This document shows positions 8,118 to 20,100 of a DNA stretch of 22,765 nt, one piece after another (the stretch's first letter is position 1; each line of letters begins with the position of its first letter). The stretch is from positions 70,308 to 93,072 of the forward strand of contig NW_014578073.1 of NCBI RefSeq assembly GCF_000485595.1. The letters are read 5' to 3'. Source of the stretch: Priapulus caudatus. Lineage: Eukaryota; Priapulida; Priapulimorpha; Priapulimorphida; Priapulidae. Position numbers and translations under genes: made by a program. The notes below the pieces were generated by a model. It saw only the letters and a program-made list of their open reading frames with translations. It had not been told where the DNA came from and did not search any database.

Positions 8118-11100
8118 GTAAATGTCGATAGATACCGTGTATGTATGTTCGTATCCCCCCAAAACGCTCTACGACAACCTGTCGCCACCTTGGTAATGTA
8201 GACAACTAATATCACTACAATATTAACATATGCCGAGTAATGCTTTTTAATTTGTTACTATATGCCTAATTATTTTATCACTGCACACCATATTCCAGCT
8301 AGGTAGCTTTCATAAACTGAGCAGCTAATGTAGTGTGTATGCTCATATATTCCTGCAGACAGTCTAGCCTTGCTGATGCAGATAGCTGTAGTGTATGCTT
8401 GCATGCCCCACCCCATGCTATACTAGCTACTAGCTCCTAACCATGCAGACTTATGCCACACGCGCACATGTATTCTTATACATCTAAACTACGGAGCATT
8501 TGTGTATGATTGTGTGATTTTGAGGATTATTATGAGGGAATGCAGTTGTAGAGGCCGGTTCACCCCAGAACAGCAATGAGTCAGCATATTTATTTCTCCT
8601 ACAGTGTCTGCTCAAGGCAGGTTTATTTCATACCCTGGCAGCTTAGCTGTGCGTGTTGCCGTGTAGGCGTGTACGCTCACGCACATCTATACATTGATCT
8701 GGGTAATTGCATGAGGCGATACAAACCAAACTACATCTACGCTCTGTATCCTGTCTAAGGATGCATACCCCTGTATATGTAATCTAGCACTCTATTTATT
8801 TTAAACTCGAATTTATCTTTGTAAATTGCTTATGCCTATTTAATCTATCACAGCATCTAACAGGGTTTCCTCTGAGGGAAAATTAGACAACGGAGGTAAT
8901 GGCCAGTTTGGGGGAAAAATGCGCATGATGGATTTAAAGACGTGCAGTAGGTACGCATGCGAATGCTACAGGCGGACACGCGGGGCGAGAGGGAGAGGTG
9001 GAAGTCCCCCTCTCGCTGGGAGGGGGGTTCTGGGGGTCTCTCCCACCCAGCAAAATTTTAAAAATTAGAATGTCAAAAATTGTTACAGAAACATTTTCAT
9101 AACGGCGATGTTAAATTCGACAACGGCGGTGCGCTAATGTACCGCTCATGTATAAGAAACCCTGTCTAAATATATATCCCACCTTAAGATTATGTTTGTA
9201 AATAGCCCACTCATATTTAATCTATTGTACTATCTACTCAAATGACGCAGCTTAAATTTATCTTTGTAAATTGCTTATGCCTATTTAATCTATGGCGGCA
9301 TCTAACAGGGTTTCCTATGAGGGAAAATTAGACAACGGAGGTAATGGTCAGTTTGGGGGAAAAATGCGCATGATGGATTTAAAGACGTGCCGTAGGTACG
9401 CATGCGAATGCTACAGGCGGACACGCGGGGAGAGAGGGAGAGGTGGAAGTCCCCCTCTCGCTGGGAGGGGGGTTCTGGGGATCACTCCCACCCAGCAAAA
9501 TTTTAAAAATTTTAATGTCAAAAATTGTTACAGAAACATTTTCATAACGGCGATGTTAAATTCGACAACGGCGGTGCGCTAATGTACCGCTCATGTATAA
9601 GAAACCCTGTCTAAATATATATCCCACCTTAAGATTATGTTTGTAAATAGCCCACTCATATTTAATCTATTGTACTATCTACTCAAATGACGCAGGCACG
9701 CAGCTTAAATTTATCTTTGTAAATTGTAGAGAGTAAGAGTGAAGTTGTGCTTACGCAGCATTATTACTCATACAGCTTTATGTACACAGCTGTTCCCAAG
9801 TACTGTTTAGTCATCGGACATATATCCTAATGGGACACATGTCATGATCATGTAAAAGTAATGCCACTCTTTTGTTTCAGGGTGATTTGGCAAAAAAGAA
9901 AATTTATCCCACCCTCTGGTAGGTACACGTGTAAAATAACATGTTACTAAGTTCATACATTTAGTCCTTCTCGAACATTTCTATCAACTGTACAATTCGG
10001 TACTTTGTTAACTATATAGACTGGTATCAGTTCACATTCTATATATAGGAAGACATTCCACTTGGTCTTTTACTCTAGCTTACTTAGCTAGGGGGGTGGT
10101 GTTGGAGCAAATGTTTTGGTTGGGGTAAGTTAATTGTGCACTGCACATGACATTGGTGATGAGGAACATATAGAGCATGGTTGACAATCATGTCGTGTGT
10201 TGTAAGTGACGGATGTTATACATCAGAACGCTGACTTATACGTTACCGCATCACATAGCTTTTGTCACATATATGTCTGCGGGACAGCGGCATCTCTCTC
10301 TCTCTCTCTCAGTCTCTCTCTCTCTCTGCTGTACCCAGGCTGCTCTACATGAACAATCTACTTCCTCCCAAGACGTGCTTTGCTGGCTACGCGAGATCCA
10401 AGCTGAGTGTTGCTGATGTCAGGAAGAAGGCCGATCCCTTCATGAAGGTATAAACCGCAGAGAGTCAGCCCTACATCCTACACAGCAGCAGTGTTACTAA
10501 CCCGCGTGCGTGCGTGCGGGGGCGTGCGCACAGGAGTGTGCGTGTGCGTGTGTGTTGATATAATGTGTAACCACTGTTAAACCAGTGGTTAATAATAATA
10601 TCATAATTATTATATAAATATAATCATAATACTGAGATTAATGTTGTTTTGCATGTATTTGATGATGAATATATTTCTCACACATGCAGGTGAGGGATGA
10701 TCAAAAGGAAAAGCTGGAAGCTTTCTGGAAACTCAACACTTATGTTGCTGGCTCTTATGACAAGGTATTGTTGAGAATCTCCCCCTCCCTCTCTCTATAT
10801 CGCTCTCTCCCTGCCTCTCTCTCTCTCTCTGTTGCTCTGCCCATCTCTATATCTCTCTCTCCGCCATCTCTCTCCCTCTGTCTCTCTCTCTCTCCCACTC
10901 TCTTCTTTTTACTGATTCTCTTCTACTTATTTCACTGATCTCTTCATCTCACACAGCAGTAGTACAGAAATCTCAGATGAGAACTACTTGCAGACCTACA
11001 GTATATAGTGTCAGAGCTTCGATAATCTTTCTTCAGCTAGAAGACTTCCAGCGGTTAAACAGCGAAATCGAAAAGATTGAAGGAGGAAAGCCTTGCAATA

Positions 11101-14100
11101 GGCTGTTCTACTTGGCACTGCCACCGAGTGTGTTCCAGCCGGTGACAACTAACCTCAAGGCGGCCTGTATGGGCAAAAGGTACGTATTCTGTTTAGCGCA
11201 GACCAGAGAAATTCGTTTCGATAAACTCTCGTACGTGTGGCTGATGTCTGTTGCAGTGGTGCCTGACCAGTGAATGTAAAACTAACACATCTCGTGGCTG
11301 TAGCTTCTAACTGTGGGTTAGCAATGCTCACTTTACATGTACCTTCTGTGGTGTCCTATATGTTACTACTCACTCACCCTCTCCGATTTTGATCCGGAAC
11401 ATTTCCAGAATCACATTGACTCAACAGGGTTTTTTATCTCGAGGTATCTACCGGCAGAATTCTTTTCGCCGTTTTGCATCCGCGATATTTTACCGAGTGT
11501 TTGTTTGCTTGTTTATTTCACGGCGAATTTATGATGATGGTTGAAGCATTAGTGAAGACGAGTAAGTAAATACGGGGTCGGTTGATGTCCTGCATGTGAG
11601 ATGACGCAAACATAGTGTAGCCTCTAGTCCGTGAGCAAGGTACACGCTAGTTTCAAGGTTAAAGAATGCTACTTATGATCTCCTTGGTGTTTGGGTTGGT
11701 GGGATCAGCAGTTTAGCATGCCTTTATCCTACGTGTTCTTTCTAAAGTGCCCGTGTGTGGTGTCTGTGTCGTGTCTGTGTCATGGCTGTTGCATGTATTG
11801 GTAGGCAAGGATGATGAAAAAAATCACCAATTGTGTCAGGAACATATCTTACTTATGTACGCTCCTTGTTGTATCACTCGCTGGTAGAGTCCGTATAAAT
11901 TATTCTGCTTTTGAGCCTTCCATATTGAAGCAACGATAAAGAAGTGCATGTGTTGTGGTGTGCTTGTGTTGACTGTCTGTCTGGGACACAGGATGTACAA
12001 GTTTACCATAGATGGGTCTCTGATATGAACCAGTTTACATTTCGTATTAATGTAAACTCATTCTTCTATTTATTCTCTGCGTCACAAGCAGATTTACAAC
12101 TTTACATGCTGTCCGAATCAGTGAAATAGAAACAACGACTCGCCGATCAGTTTGTCAGGTTTTGGATGTTGGGACATGGACCCAGGAATGTTACCGTGGG
12201 ATTTATGTCCCAGCACGATCAAATCTCGGTCGGCAATAGTCGTGCACTGATCCTCGCGATGAGTTTCTAATCGTGAAGCATTCGTTCATCTGTCTGTGTA
12301 GGCATGTGAATTATCGGTCGTAGTACGATCGAACGAAGGGAGGGTTGAGATAGGGAGAATGTTGGCAATTTACATATTGTAAATTCTTTTTTTTCGTGGG
12401 GTACCAATTTTCGTGGATTTCGTGGGTCTATCACTCCACGAAATTACGTTCCCAACGAAATATAATGTACAGATGTCAAGTGCCGGTTCTACGATTTCAA
12501 TCCACGAATTTAAAAATCCACGAACATGTGTTTTTTATCTAAAACCACGAAAATTGGGATCCACGAAATTAAGTGACTTTACAGTAGTTGACATTTACGT
12601 TTTACTACGTAGTTACTAGTCAGAGAGGTCATGCGCAGTGAGGATGTGCAGTGAGGATGTCCAGTGCGATTGTCGGTGTTCGGAGGTTTGCTGATAACAT
12701 TGTTGATGACACGTGTAGATGATCACAGTTACATATAAGCTTTATGGAGTATGTGGGCATGAGCACATGTGTGTGCGCGCGCGCGCGTGTGTGTGTGTGT
12801 GCGCACGCGTGTGTGTGTGTGTGTTTGTTTACGTGAGTATCTCGTAGGAATAGCATGTGTACATGAAAGGTTGATCTATGCATGGTTACTTACGTAGAGG
12901 GTCAGTGACTGCCGCTGAGATGAAAATTTCTTTCATCTTGAAGTTTGAATCTTGACCGCCCGGCTTGGTTCTGTTTAGTGTTAAGCTAACTGTGTTTCTA
13001 ACTGCCGCACAGAGGTTGGACGAGGGTCATCGTTGAGAAACCATTCGGCAAGGATTCTGATTCGTCCGTCCAGCTGTCTACTCACCTGGCCCGTCTGTTC
13101 ACGGAGGACCAGCTATACCGGATCGATCACTACCTCGGCAAGGAGATGGTGCAAAACCTCATGATACTGAGGTGGGTGAGCTAGTAGATGGCGTAGGAAA
13201 CGTGCGTTCTACGCTCACGTTGTGTTCGATGTGCAATTATGAATGCTGTTAAGCCTGTGATTCTCCTGGGCTTGCTACTGTACTACGTTGCCTGAGCCAG
13301 CGAGACGTTATGGCAGACAGGAACAGAACGGCATGAAGTGTGGATCCGTTTTTTACCGAGTTCTGACCTCTGTTAGCGTTTCTCTGCAGGTTTGGAAACA
13401 AGGTTTGGGGTCCAATCTGGAACAGGGAGAGTATCGCCGCCGTGACGCTGTCCTTCAAAGAGCCGTTCGGGACCCAAGGTCGCGGAGGATACTTTGACGA
13501 ATTCGGAATCATCAGGTATGCTCTTACCCATCGGCCAGTGGCGCTATCTGTTAGTCCATTCAGATGTTGATTTCTCTCTGTGTATGTGTTACGTGATTGG
13601 TGGTTCGGAATAGGTTTCCTGAAAAGATTGCTGGAAATATTAGTATTAGGATAGCTTATTATTGTTAGTGATGGGTAGCTTTATGCTTCAAGTCTGTTTA
13701 ATTAGTGTGTGACAGTGTTTTGCGAATGCTCTGTTGTTACTGACTCTTGAATTTTTTTAAAACCAGAGATGTGATGCAGAATCATGTCCTACAGATGTTG
13801 ACGCTGGTTGCCATGGAGAAGCCTGCATCTACGAGTGCTGAGGATATCCGCGATGAGAAGGTAGGTGGCAGCACATGTTTGTTGGACATACTGGAGAAAT
13901 GGCTGTCAATGCCATGGCATGACAACACTGCACAATGCCATGGCATGACAACACTTCACAATTTCACGGCATGACAACACTAGCATCTCGCTCCCGACTA
14001 CCAGGACGCCATATGCTGGTGGCCGCCCACTCGGCTTTGGCATCCGGCTTTCCCTCCGTACAGTCGAAGTGGAGCACCTCGTCTATCTTCAGCTCTACGG

Positions 14101-17100
14101 TGAGATCTGCATCCGCCGGCATTCCGATAAACTGGCGTTTGTGAAAGAAGGCGATGCCCTTTTTAAATGAGACGAAGCCTAGCTGTGGTAAGAGATTAAT
14201 TACCTTCCCCTTCTGTGCGGTCAAGCTAGGCTGCGTCACGGACAAGAGGAGGTTGGCGTCTCTTGGCTTGCACGCCTTTGATGTAACCTTGGACGACTGT
14301 GCTGCTGCCGGCTTCACCACGACGTTAAATCGCTGCGGTTCCTTAACAGGCATCACTAGATCGCCATCCAGGAGGAATTCATCCGAGTGCGACCTCACAA
14401 AGTCCGTCACTGAAATCGACTTGCGGGCGATGCCGCTGCAGCGGACGGCATCGCTTCCCGCTAGCTCCTCTAATTTGCACAGCGTCACGGAGCCGTCCAT
14501 GTACAACCTTTTCCTGACGAGTGACAACAGAATTGCGTCGATGGAGGTGTCACCTGATATGTTGTTGTTACACTTGGCGGTCAGCGCTGCGGGCTCCAAC
14601 GGCTCTCTCGACACTCTGACCGCCCGCCACTCACACGTAGCTTTCGGGCCGCCAGGAATCGCGTCAAAATACAACCTATCGCCAATTTTGTACGCGGAAA
14701 GAAGATCCTCGGAGCTTCCTTTATCAGTAGATTGAGGGTTAAAATATACCTTAGAGAGACCTTTGTAACTGAGAAAGCCGCATGTTGGTAACAACATTGA
14801 TACGGTTCCTGCAGCCCCAACTATATCTCGAGAGGAATTGCCTGTAAACTGGCTCGCTGTTGCCGCCCCAGCGTTGGCGCAGCACAGAGAAACCCACCAT
14901 TTTGGATCTACGAGGAAGACTTTATTGTATCGCAGTAGGAAATTGTGAACTGATTCGGCGTTACGACCGACGATTGTCTGAATAGAACTAATGGAATTGC
15001 GGACAAGTTGAGCTAATTTATGCAGCGTGGCTTTTCCACCTTCCTTCTTGATCAACTCAGTCAAGTACACAACAGAAGGTGCATCTGCTCCTGCAGTCAA
15101 TGGCGGGATGCCTTGTATACGCAAGTCGCTCGCGACTACAGCCTTGGTCCCAGACACTAAAGACACTTCGTCTTCTTCATCGACAGAGAAAAACTTGCAA
15201 TGTTTCTTGATAAACTGGCAGGTGGTAGGAATGTCAGTAAGATAGGCTCTCAGCTCCGGCGAAGCTTGTGCCCTTCTCCCGGCCAGTCGGCGCAGGTCTA
15301 TGCACGACTCGCTGCGCATCAGACACGTTTTCCGGAAGTAGTCGATGCACTCAATGCTACCTGATAAGGTGTCACCGTCAACAGAACCTGACTTCACTGT
15401 CTTTTGAGCAAGTGTGACTATCTCACCTTTTACACAGAACAGGTTTGCATGTCGTTTGAGAAAGGATGAAAATTCCTGCAAATTCGCTCCCAACACTCTA
15501 TGCGTTGCCAGAGACGCCTTTGACTTCTCTATGTATAATGTCTTCACCTCGACCTCATTACGGCCAAACTTGAGGAAGATGTCGCGGACGAATAAGGCAG
15601 CGTTATTTTCGCTCTCTGCTGGTGCTTCTGAACGTGATTCTGACTTGGATACTGAGTCAGTATCACTAGCTACATCGATCAGCCTTCTAACGCGATCGCC
15701 TCTGATTTCGAAGCCATCTGTACGTCTCATTAGAAAGCTTACAAATTGTTTCACTGACTTTCCAACAGCTTTTCTCACGTCTGCAGATGCCTGAGACCTT
15801 TTACCCATTAGTTTAGTGATCGTTACCTCTTCAACTCCCCAGTCAGTGAAGGCTTGTGTATAGAAGGTGACTGCATCATCCTCAACTCCTGATCCAGTAC
15901 TTGCTGAGGACATTTTTGGTTTTCGTACAATTACTTGACACAGTATCGGGGGTTATATAATTATTTCTACTTCAGAGGCGTAGCCAAAGTTCTACACTTC
16001 AACCATCACTGTGTTCATCAGAATTGCTTTCAGTCTGCATGGGTAACGTTGCCAGTGGTTACCAAGTCCCAGTCTTCTTCCACCTGCATTAGCTGCTGGA
16101 CTGAAGCGTCACTACTCTCGTCACGATGTCTCTCCACTCGATCCGCGGGTCCCACCAATGAAACAAACCGTCCCTTCACTTTAAATACCTCGTGGTGACG
16201 CTCCAGGAATCTCACAAACTGTTTGTCCTTGCGTCCAACGACGGCGATGACAGCCTCTGGTGCTTGCGCTTTAGTAGAGGCTAGGCGGTGAATGAAGACT
16301 CTCGCTTCTCCCCACTGTAGCAGTTTGCTGCTGAAGTATGTGACAGCGTCGCTCTCGGAATCTGGCGTCACATGAAACCGCGTGCCGTCGTACGACGAAG
16401 GGTCCTGTCGCGCAGTCAGGAAGGCAACATCTTCCGCGGAGACCCGAAAAATGGGCGGATGCTGGCAGAGGAAGAAAGGAAATCTCACGATTCCGGGTCC
16501 GATGACTTTGTTGACGACTGCAGGGCACCTATAGCTGTGATCACCTAGGTGAGTTACGAAATGAGTCACTGGTACTAGCGGACCCTTTTGTAGCAGTAGT
16601 CTAACAAGGTGGAGCACAGTCTCAGCTAGAACCGTCAGCTTTCAGTTTCAGTACTGAAATAACTTTCGCTTATAATTTCTGAGAACTCTCACAGTCGCCA
16701 GGGTTTTTGCTCATTCCCGTTCTATATCAAAACAAATATTGTAGTTAGATTATTTATAAATCGGGTCAACACAGCTATGCTTGTACTACTATAGCCCGCA
16801 TACGGTTGCCGGAGTCCTGCGGCAACTGTACGCGGGCTATAGTACTAGTGCATGTATATAGTGGCCCTAGGAGTGGCCACGTGCACATTGGACTTTCACA
16901 CGCGCTGTGGTTAGCACGTGTGTCATTACTTTATTTGTGTCGGGATTATTTTCCGCTCCTACCGTGAAAGCAGGACGATAATGCAGTAGCAAGAAAAACC
17001 CCAGAGTGAAATGAACGCAAGTCTTTATACAACGCGGATGGTTTTATTCATCGTATACGAATAACATTCACTGCACGTATCTCAAATAATATAGCGTATA

Positions 17101-20100
17101 GATATATATATATATTATCAGGAGTGTATAATATAGATATATATATATATATATCTTTATATTATACACTCCTGATATTATTATATTACTCATGTCACGT
17201 TTACGTTACCTCGTTACGTTATTACACGTTTAGCTTAACTATTAGCTGGTTAATATATTGTATCCCCCGGCGCCGCTCCTCGTCTGTCTCTCCCCGTCGT
17301 GTGCTCCGCGGCGCGAGTTCGTGGGTTGGCATGCAGTGTGTCTCCCTGTCCGGGGTAGGCTATATAGCTCCCTTAGTATTAGGTATATACCTTCTCGGGC
17401 GTCGTCCTGCTCGTGGGTGGCTCTCCCTCCGACGGTGTGTGTGCGCTCCCTCGAGCGTGTTCGTTCGTTCGTTCGTTCGTTCGTTCGTTCGTCATCGTCG
17501 ATGGCTCTCTGTAGCTGTATATTAGTGTCTATATAGAGTCTGATATAGAGACTATAACTGTACACATTTATATACTATTTAGACAGTCTACAGAATCAGA
17601 CATGGTTTGGTTTAGAATTGAAGCCATTTGCCGTACTGTATTAGTTGGAATGTTCAAGTTTTTGCCTGTGTCATTTGGGTATGTGTGTCCGTGTAAAATA
17701 AATTGAGTGTCACTCCATGTAACGTCATCTCTCTAGTGAGTAGACCTTCATTACCTGTCTGCAGCAGGAGCTTGTGTACGCTCTGAATTCTGGATTAGCA
17801 CAGAGAGGCAGGCTTGATCGTACGTTTATGTTGAGGGTGAGTGATGCATTTTGTTCATTCTTCATCAATACAGGTCGTTATATATTCTGTTTTTCTTATT
17901 ATAAGTGGGCACAATATATATATATAAACCTACAAGCTATTAGACTCATATAGTCTGAGCGTTGTTAAACAAGCCAAGTAGTTGAAAGCTGCACTTTTAC
18001 ACCAGTGCTAAACACGGTTTTCTATCTGTGACTTGCAGGCAGTCCGTTCCAGTTCACTGTAGGGCCGCTGCAGGATGGTGGCGCACACAAGGTTAGAGCT
18101 GGAGGTCCCGGTCTGGAGAGAGGAGAGGTGAAGGAACCATGTAAGTGATCTACTCATGGCGCGTCCTACTCGGTTTCACGGTCACATGCACGATGGTGGA
18201 ATCAGTCCTTGAGAAGTCATTATACACCAATGATATTTCTATCTCTTCCTGGTTGTAATAAATTGTTCACGTCAGTGTTGGATTGAATAGTTAGAAAGAT
18301 GAACCAGAGCATTTTACATCGCATTTCTATTCCCAATCATCTATTATATTACATATTATCTCGGCAACAATGCGTATAGATCTCGAGTATTCGTCCTGCG
18401 AATTCTGCGTCGATCGACCGGGGGTGGGGGGTGCATGTTTATATAGGATCACAGCTCTGACTCTCTCTCTCGCTCGCGTGTTTACAGGTGAGTTCAGTAT
18501 CTACACGCGTGAGGCGGGAGCTGGAGGTCTCTCCATCGCCGTCGAGGGTCCAGGCAAGGCCGAGATCGACTTTGAAGATCGCAAGGACGGATCGTGCGGA
18601 GTCTCCTACGTCGTCACCGAACCAGGTAAGTGTCTTGTATATATATATATACACACACACAAAACTGGCAGGTGGTAGGAATGTCAGTAAGATAGGCTCT
18701 CAGCTCCGGCGAAGCTTGTGCCCTTCTCCCGGCCAGTCGGCGCAGGTCTATGCACGACTCGCTACGCATCAGACACGTTTTCCGGAAGTAGTCGATGCAC
18801 TCAATGCTACCTGATAAGGTGTCACCGTCGACAGAACCTGACTTCACTGTCTTTTGAGCAAGTGTGACTATCTCACCTTTCACACAGAACAGGTTTGCAT
18901 GTCTTTTGAGAAAGGATGAAAATTCCTGCACATTCGCTCCCAACACTCTATACGTTGCCAGAGACGCCTTTGACTTCTCTAAGTATAATGTCTTCACCTC
19001 AACCTCATTACGGCCAAACTTGAGGAAGATGTCGCGGACGAATAAGGCAGCGTTATTTTCGCTCTCTGCTGGTGCTTCCGAACGTGATTCTGACTTGGAT
19101 ACTGAGTCAGTATCACTAGCTACATCGATCAGCCTTCTAACGTGATCGCCTCTGATTTCGAAGGCATCTGTATGTCTCATTAGAAAGCTTGCAAATTGTT
19201 TCACTGACTTTCCAACAACTTTTCTCACGTCTGCAGATGCCTGAGACCTTTTACCCATTAGTTTAGTGAACGTTACCTCTTCAACTCCCCAGTCAGTGAA
19301 GGCTTGTGTATAGAAGGTGACTGCATCATCCTCAACTCCTGATCCAGTACTTGCTGAGGACATTTTTGGTTTTCGTGCAATTACTTGACACAGTATCGGG
19401 GGTTATATAATGATGATTGTCTACTTCAGAGGCGTAGCCAAAGTTCTACACTTCAACCATCACTGGGTTTTCATCAGAATTGCTTTCAGTCTGCATGGGT
19501 AACGTTGCCAGTGGTTATCAAGTCCCAGTCTTCTTCCACCTGTATTAGCTGCTGGACTGAAGCGTCACTACTGCCGTCACGATGTCTCTCCACTCGATCC
19601 GCACGTACCACTAATGAAACAAACCGTCCCTTCACTTTAAATACCTCGTTGTGACGCTCCAGGAATCTCACAAACTGTTTGTCCTTGCGTCCAACGACGG
19701 CGATGACAGCCTCTGGTGCTTGCGCTTTAGTAGAGGCTAGGCGGTGAATGAAAACTCTCGCTACTCACCACTGTAGCAGTTTGCTGCTGAAGTATGTGAC
19801 AGCGTCGCTCTCGGAATCTGGCGTCACATGAAACCGCGTGCCGTCGTACGACGAAGGGTCCTGTCGCGCAGTCAGGAAGGCAACATCTTCTGCGGAGACC
19901 TGGAAAATTGACGGATGCTGGCAGAGGAAGAGACGAAATCTCACGATACCGGGTCCGATGACTTTGTTGACGACTGCAGGGCACCTGTGATCACCTAGGT
20001 GAGTTACGAAATGAGTCACTGGTACTAGCGGACCCTTTTGTAGCAGTAGTCTAACAAGGTGGAGCACAGTCTCAGCTAATCCGACCAGGCTGTGTGACTC

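Larger units (their letters stand above)
8810..9707 (+). repeat. Tandem duplication, two 445-453 bp units
   Basis: Unit 1 (8810-9254) and unit 2 (9255-9707) are nearly identical, starting AATTTATCTTTGTAAATTGC. A partial third start occurs at 9708. Unit 2 has a small extra GCACGCAG-type duplication near its end and a few substitutions. Flanks as well as the internal element are duplicated, so this is segmental duplication rather than two insertions. Confidence 0.9.
8118..9880 (+). other. G6PD intron 1
   Basis: 1.76 kb. It contains a 445-bp tandem duplication (8810-9707) with two copies of a short hAT-like element. No other gene was recognised. Confidence 0.8.
11180..13012 (+). other. G6PD intron 5
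   Basis: 1.83 kb. It contains an inverted-repeat element at 12377-12584 and a TG/CG microsatellite at 12767-12826. No coding sequence is supported. Confidence 0.8.
15212..16778 (-). repeat. Duplicated segment, copy 1
   Basis: Matches 18662-20313 at roughly 97-98% identity by eye. It contains the promoter and 5' third of the 649-aa gene and the whole two-unit gene. Similarity stops at AAACTGGCA on the left and at CAGCTAT on the right, just before a foldback. Confidence 0.92.
16848..17927. other. Unassigned segment between foldback and filamin fragment
   Basis: No gene is established. It holds a perfect palindrome at 17116-17177, a TTCG microsatellite at 17460-17492 and two exon-like open stretches (17587-17678 and 17765-17836) whose phases do not agree. 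AT repeats end it at about 17910-17926. Confidence 0.5.
17928..18650 (+). repeat. FLN: Second copy of filamin exons C and D with introns
   Basis: Matches 1627 to about 2412 throughout, including introns, but without the indels. It contains exon 18039-18140 ([20 protein letters not shown], ending LERGEVKEP) and exon 18488-18625 ([20 protein letters not shown], ending SYVVTEPG). GT-AG borders and phases fit (T|GT Cys codon; G| at the end). Both flanks are TA or CA microsatellites. It lies on the same strand as G6PD, inside its intron 8, away from the rest of filamin. Confidence 0.93.

Noticed and set aside
7691-8215. 174-aa minus-strand open frame with GLGAVA repeats
   Set aside because: It is the mirror of the 18-bp minisatellite, whose period keeps several frames open. 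The G6PD motif lies on the plus strand.
16615-16617. GTG at 16617 as start of the two-unit protein
   Set aside because: GTG starts are not normal in animal nuclear genes. An ATG 97 bases upstream joined across a small intron gives an in-frame start.
17587-17836. Two exon-like open stretches ([17 protein letters not shown] and [17 protein letters not shown]) with AG/GT borders
   Set aside because: The first ends with two spare bases and the second is open only in phase 0, so they cannot be joined. Open runs of 25-30 codons are common by chance, and no family is recognised.
18614-18661. C-terminal tail CVCVYIYIQ on the truncated copy 2 protein as a real fusion
   Set aside because: It is translated microsatellite and antisense filamin intron, not a domain.
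13964-19363. Long plus-strand open frames opposite the winged-helix genes (for example 14154-14735 and 15414-15794)
   Set aside because: They are complementary-strand shadows of the minus-strand genes. They show no domain features and their copy 2 equivalents are not better conserved.
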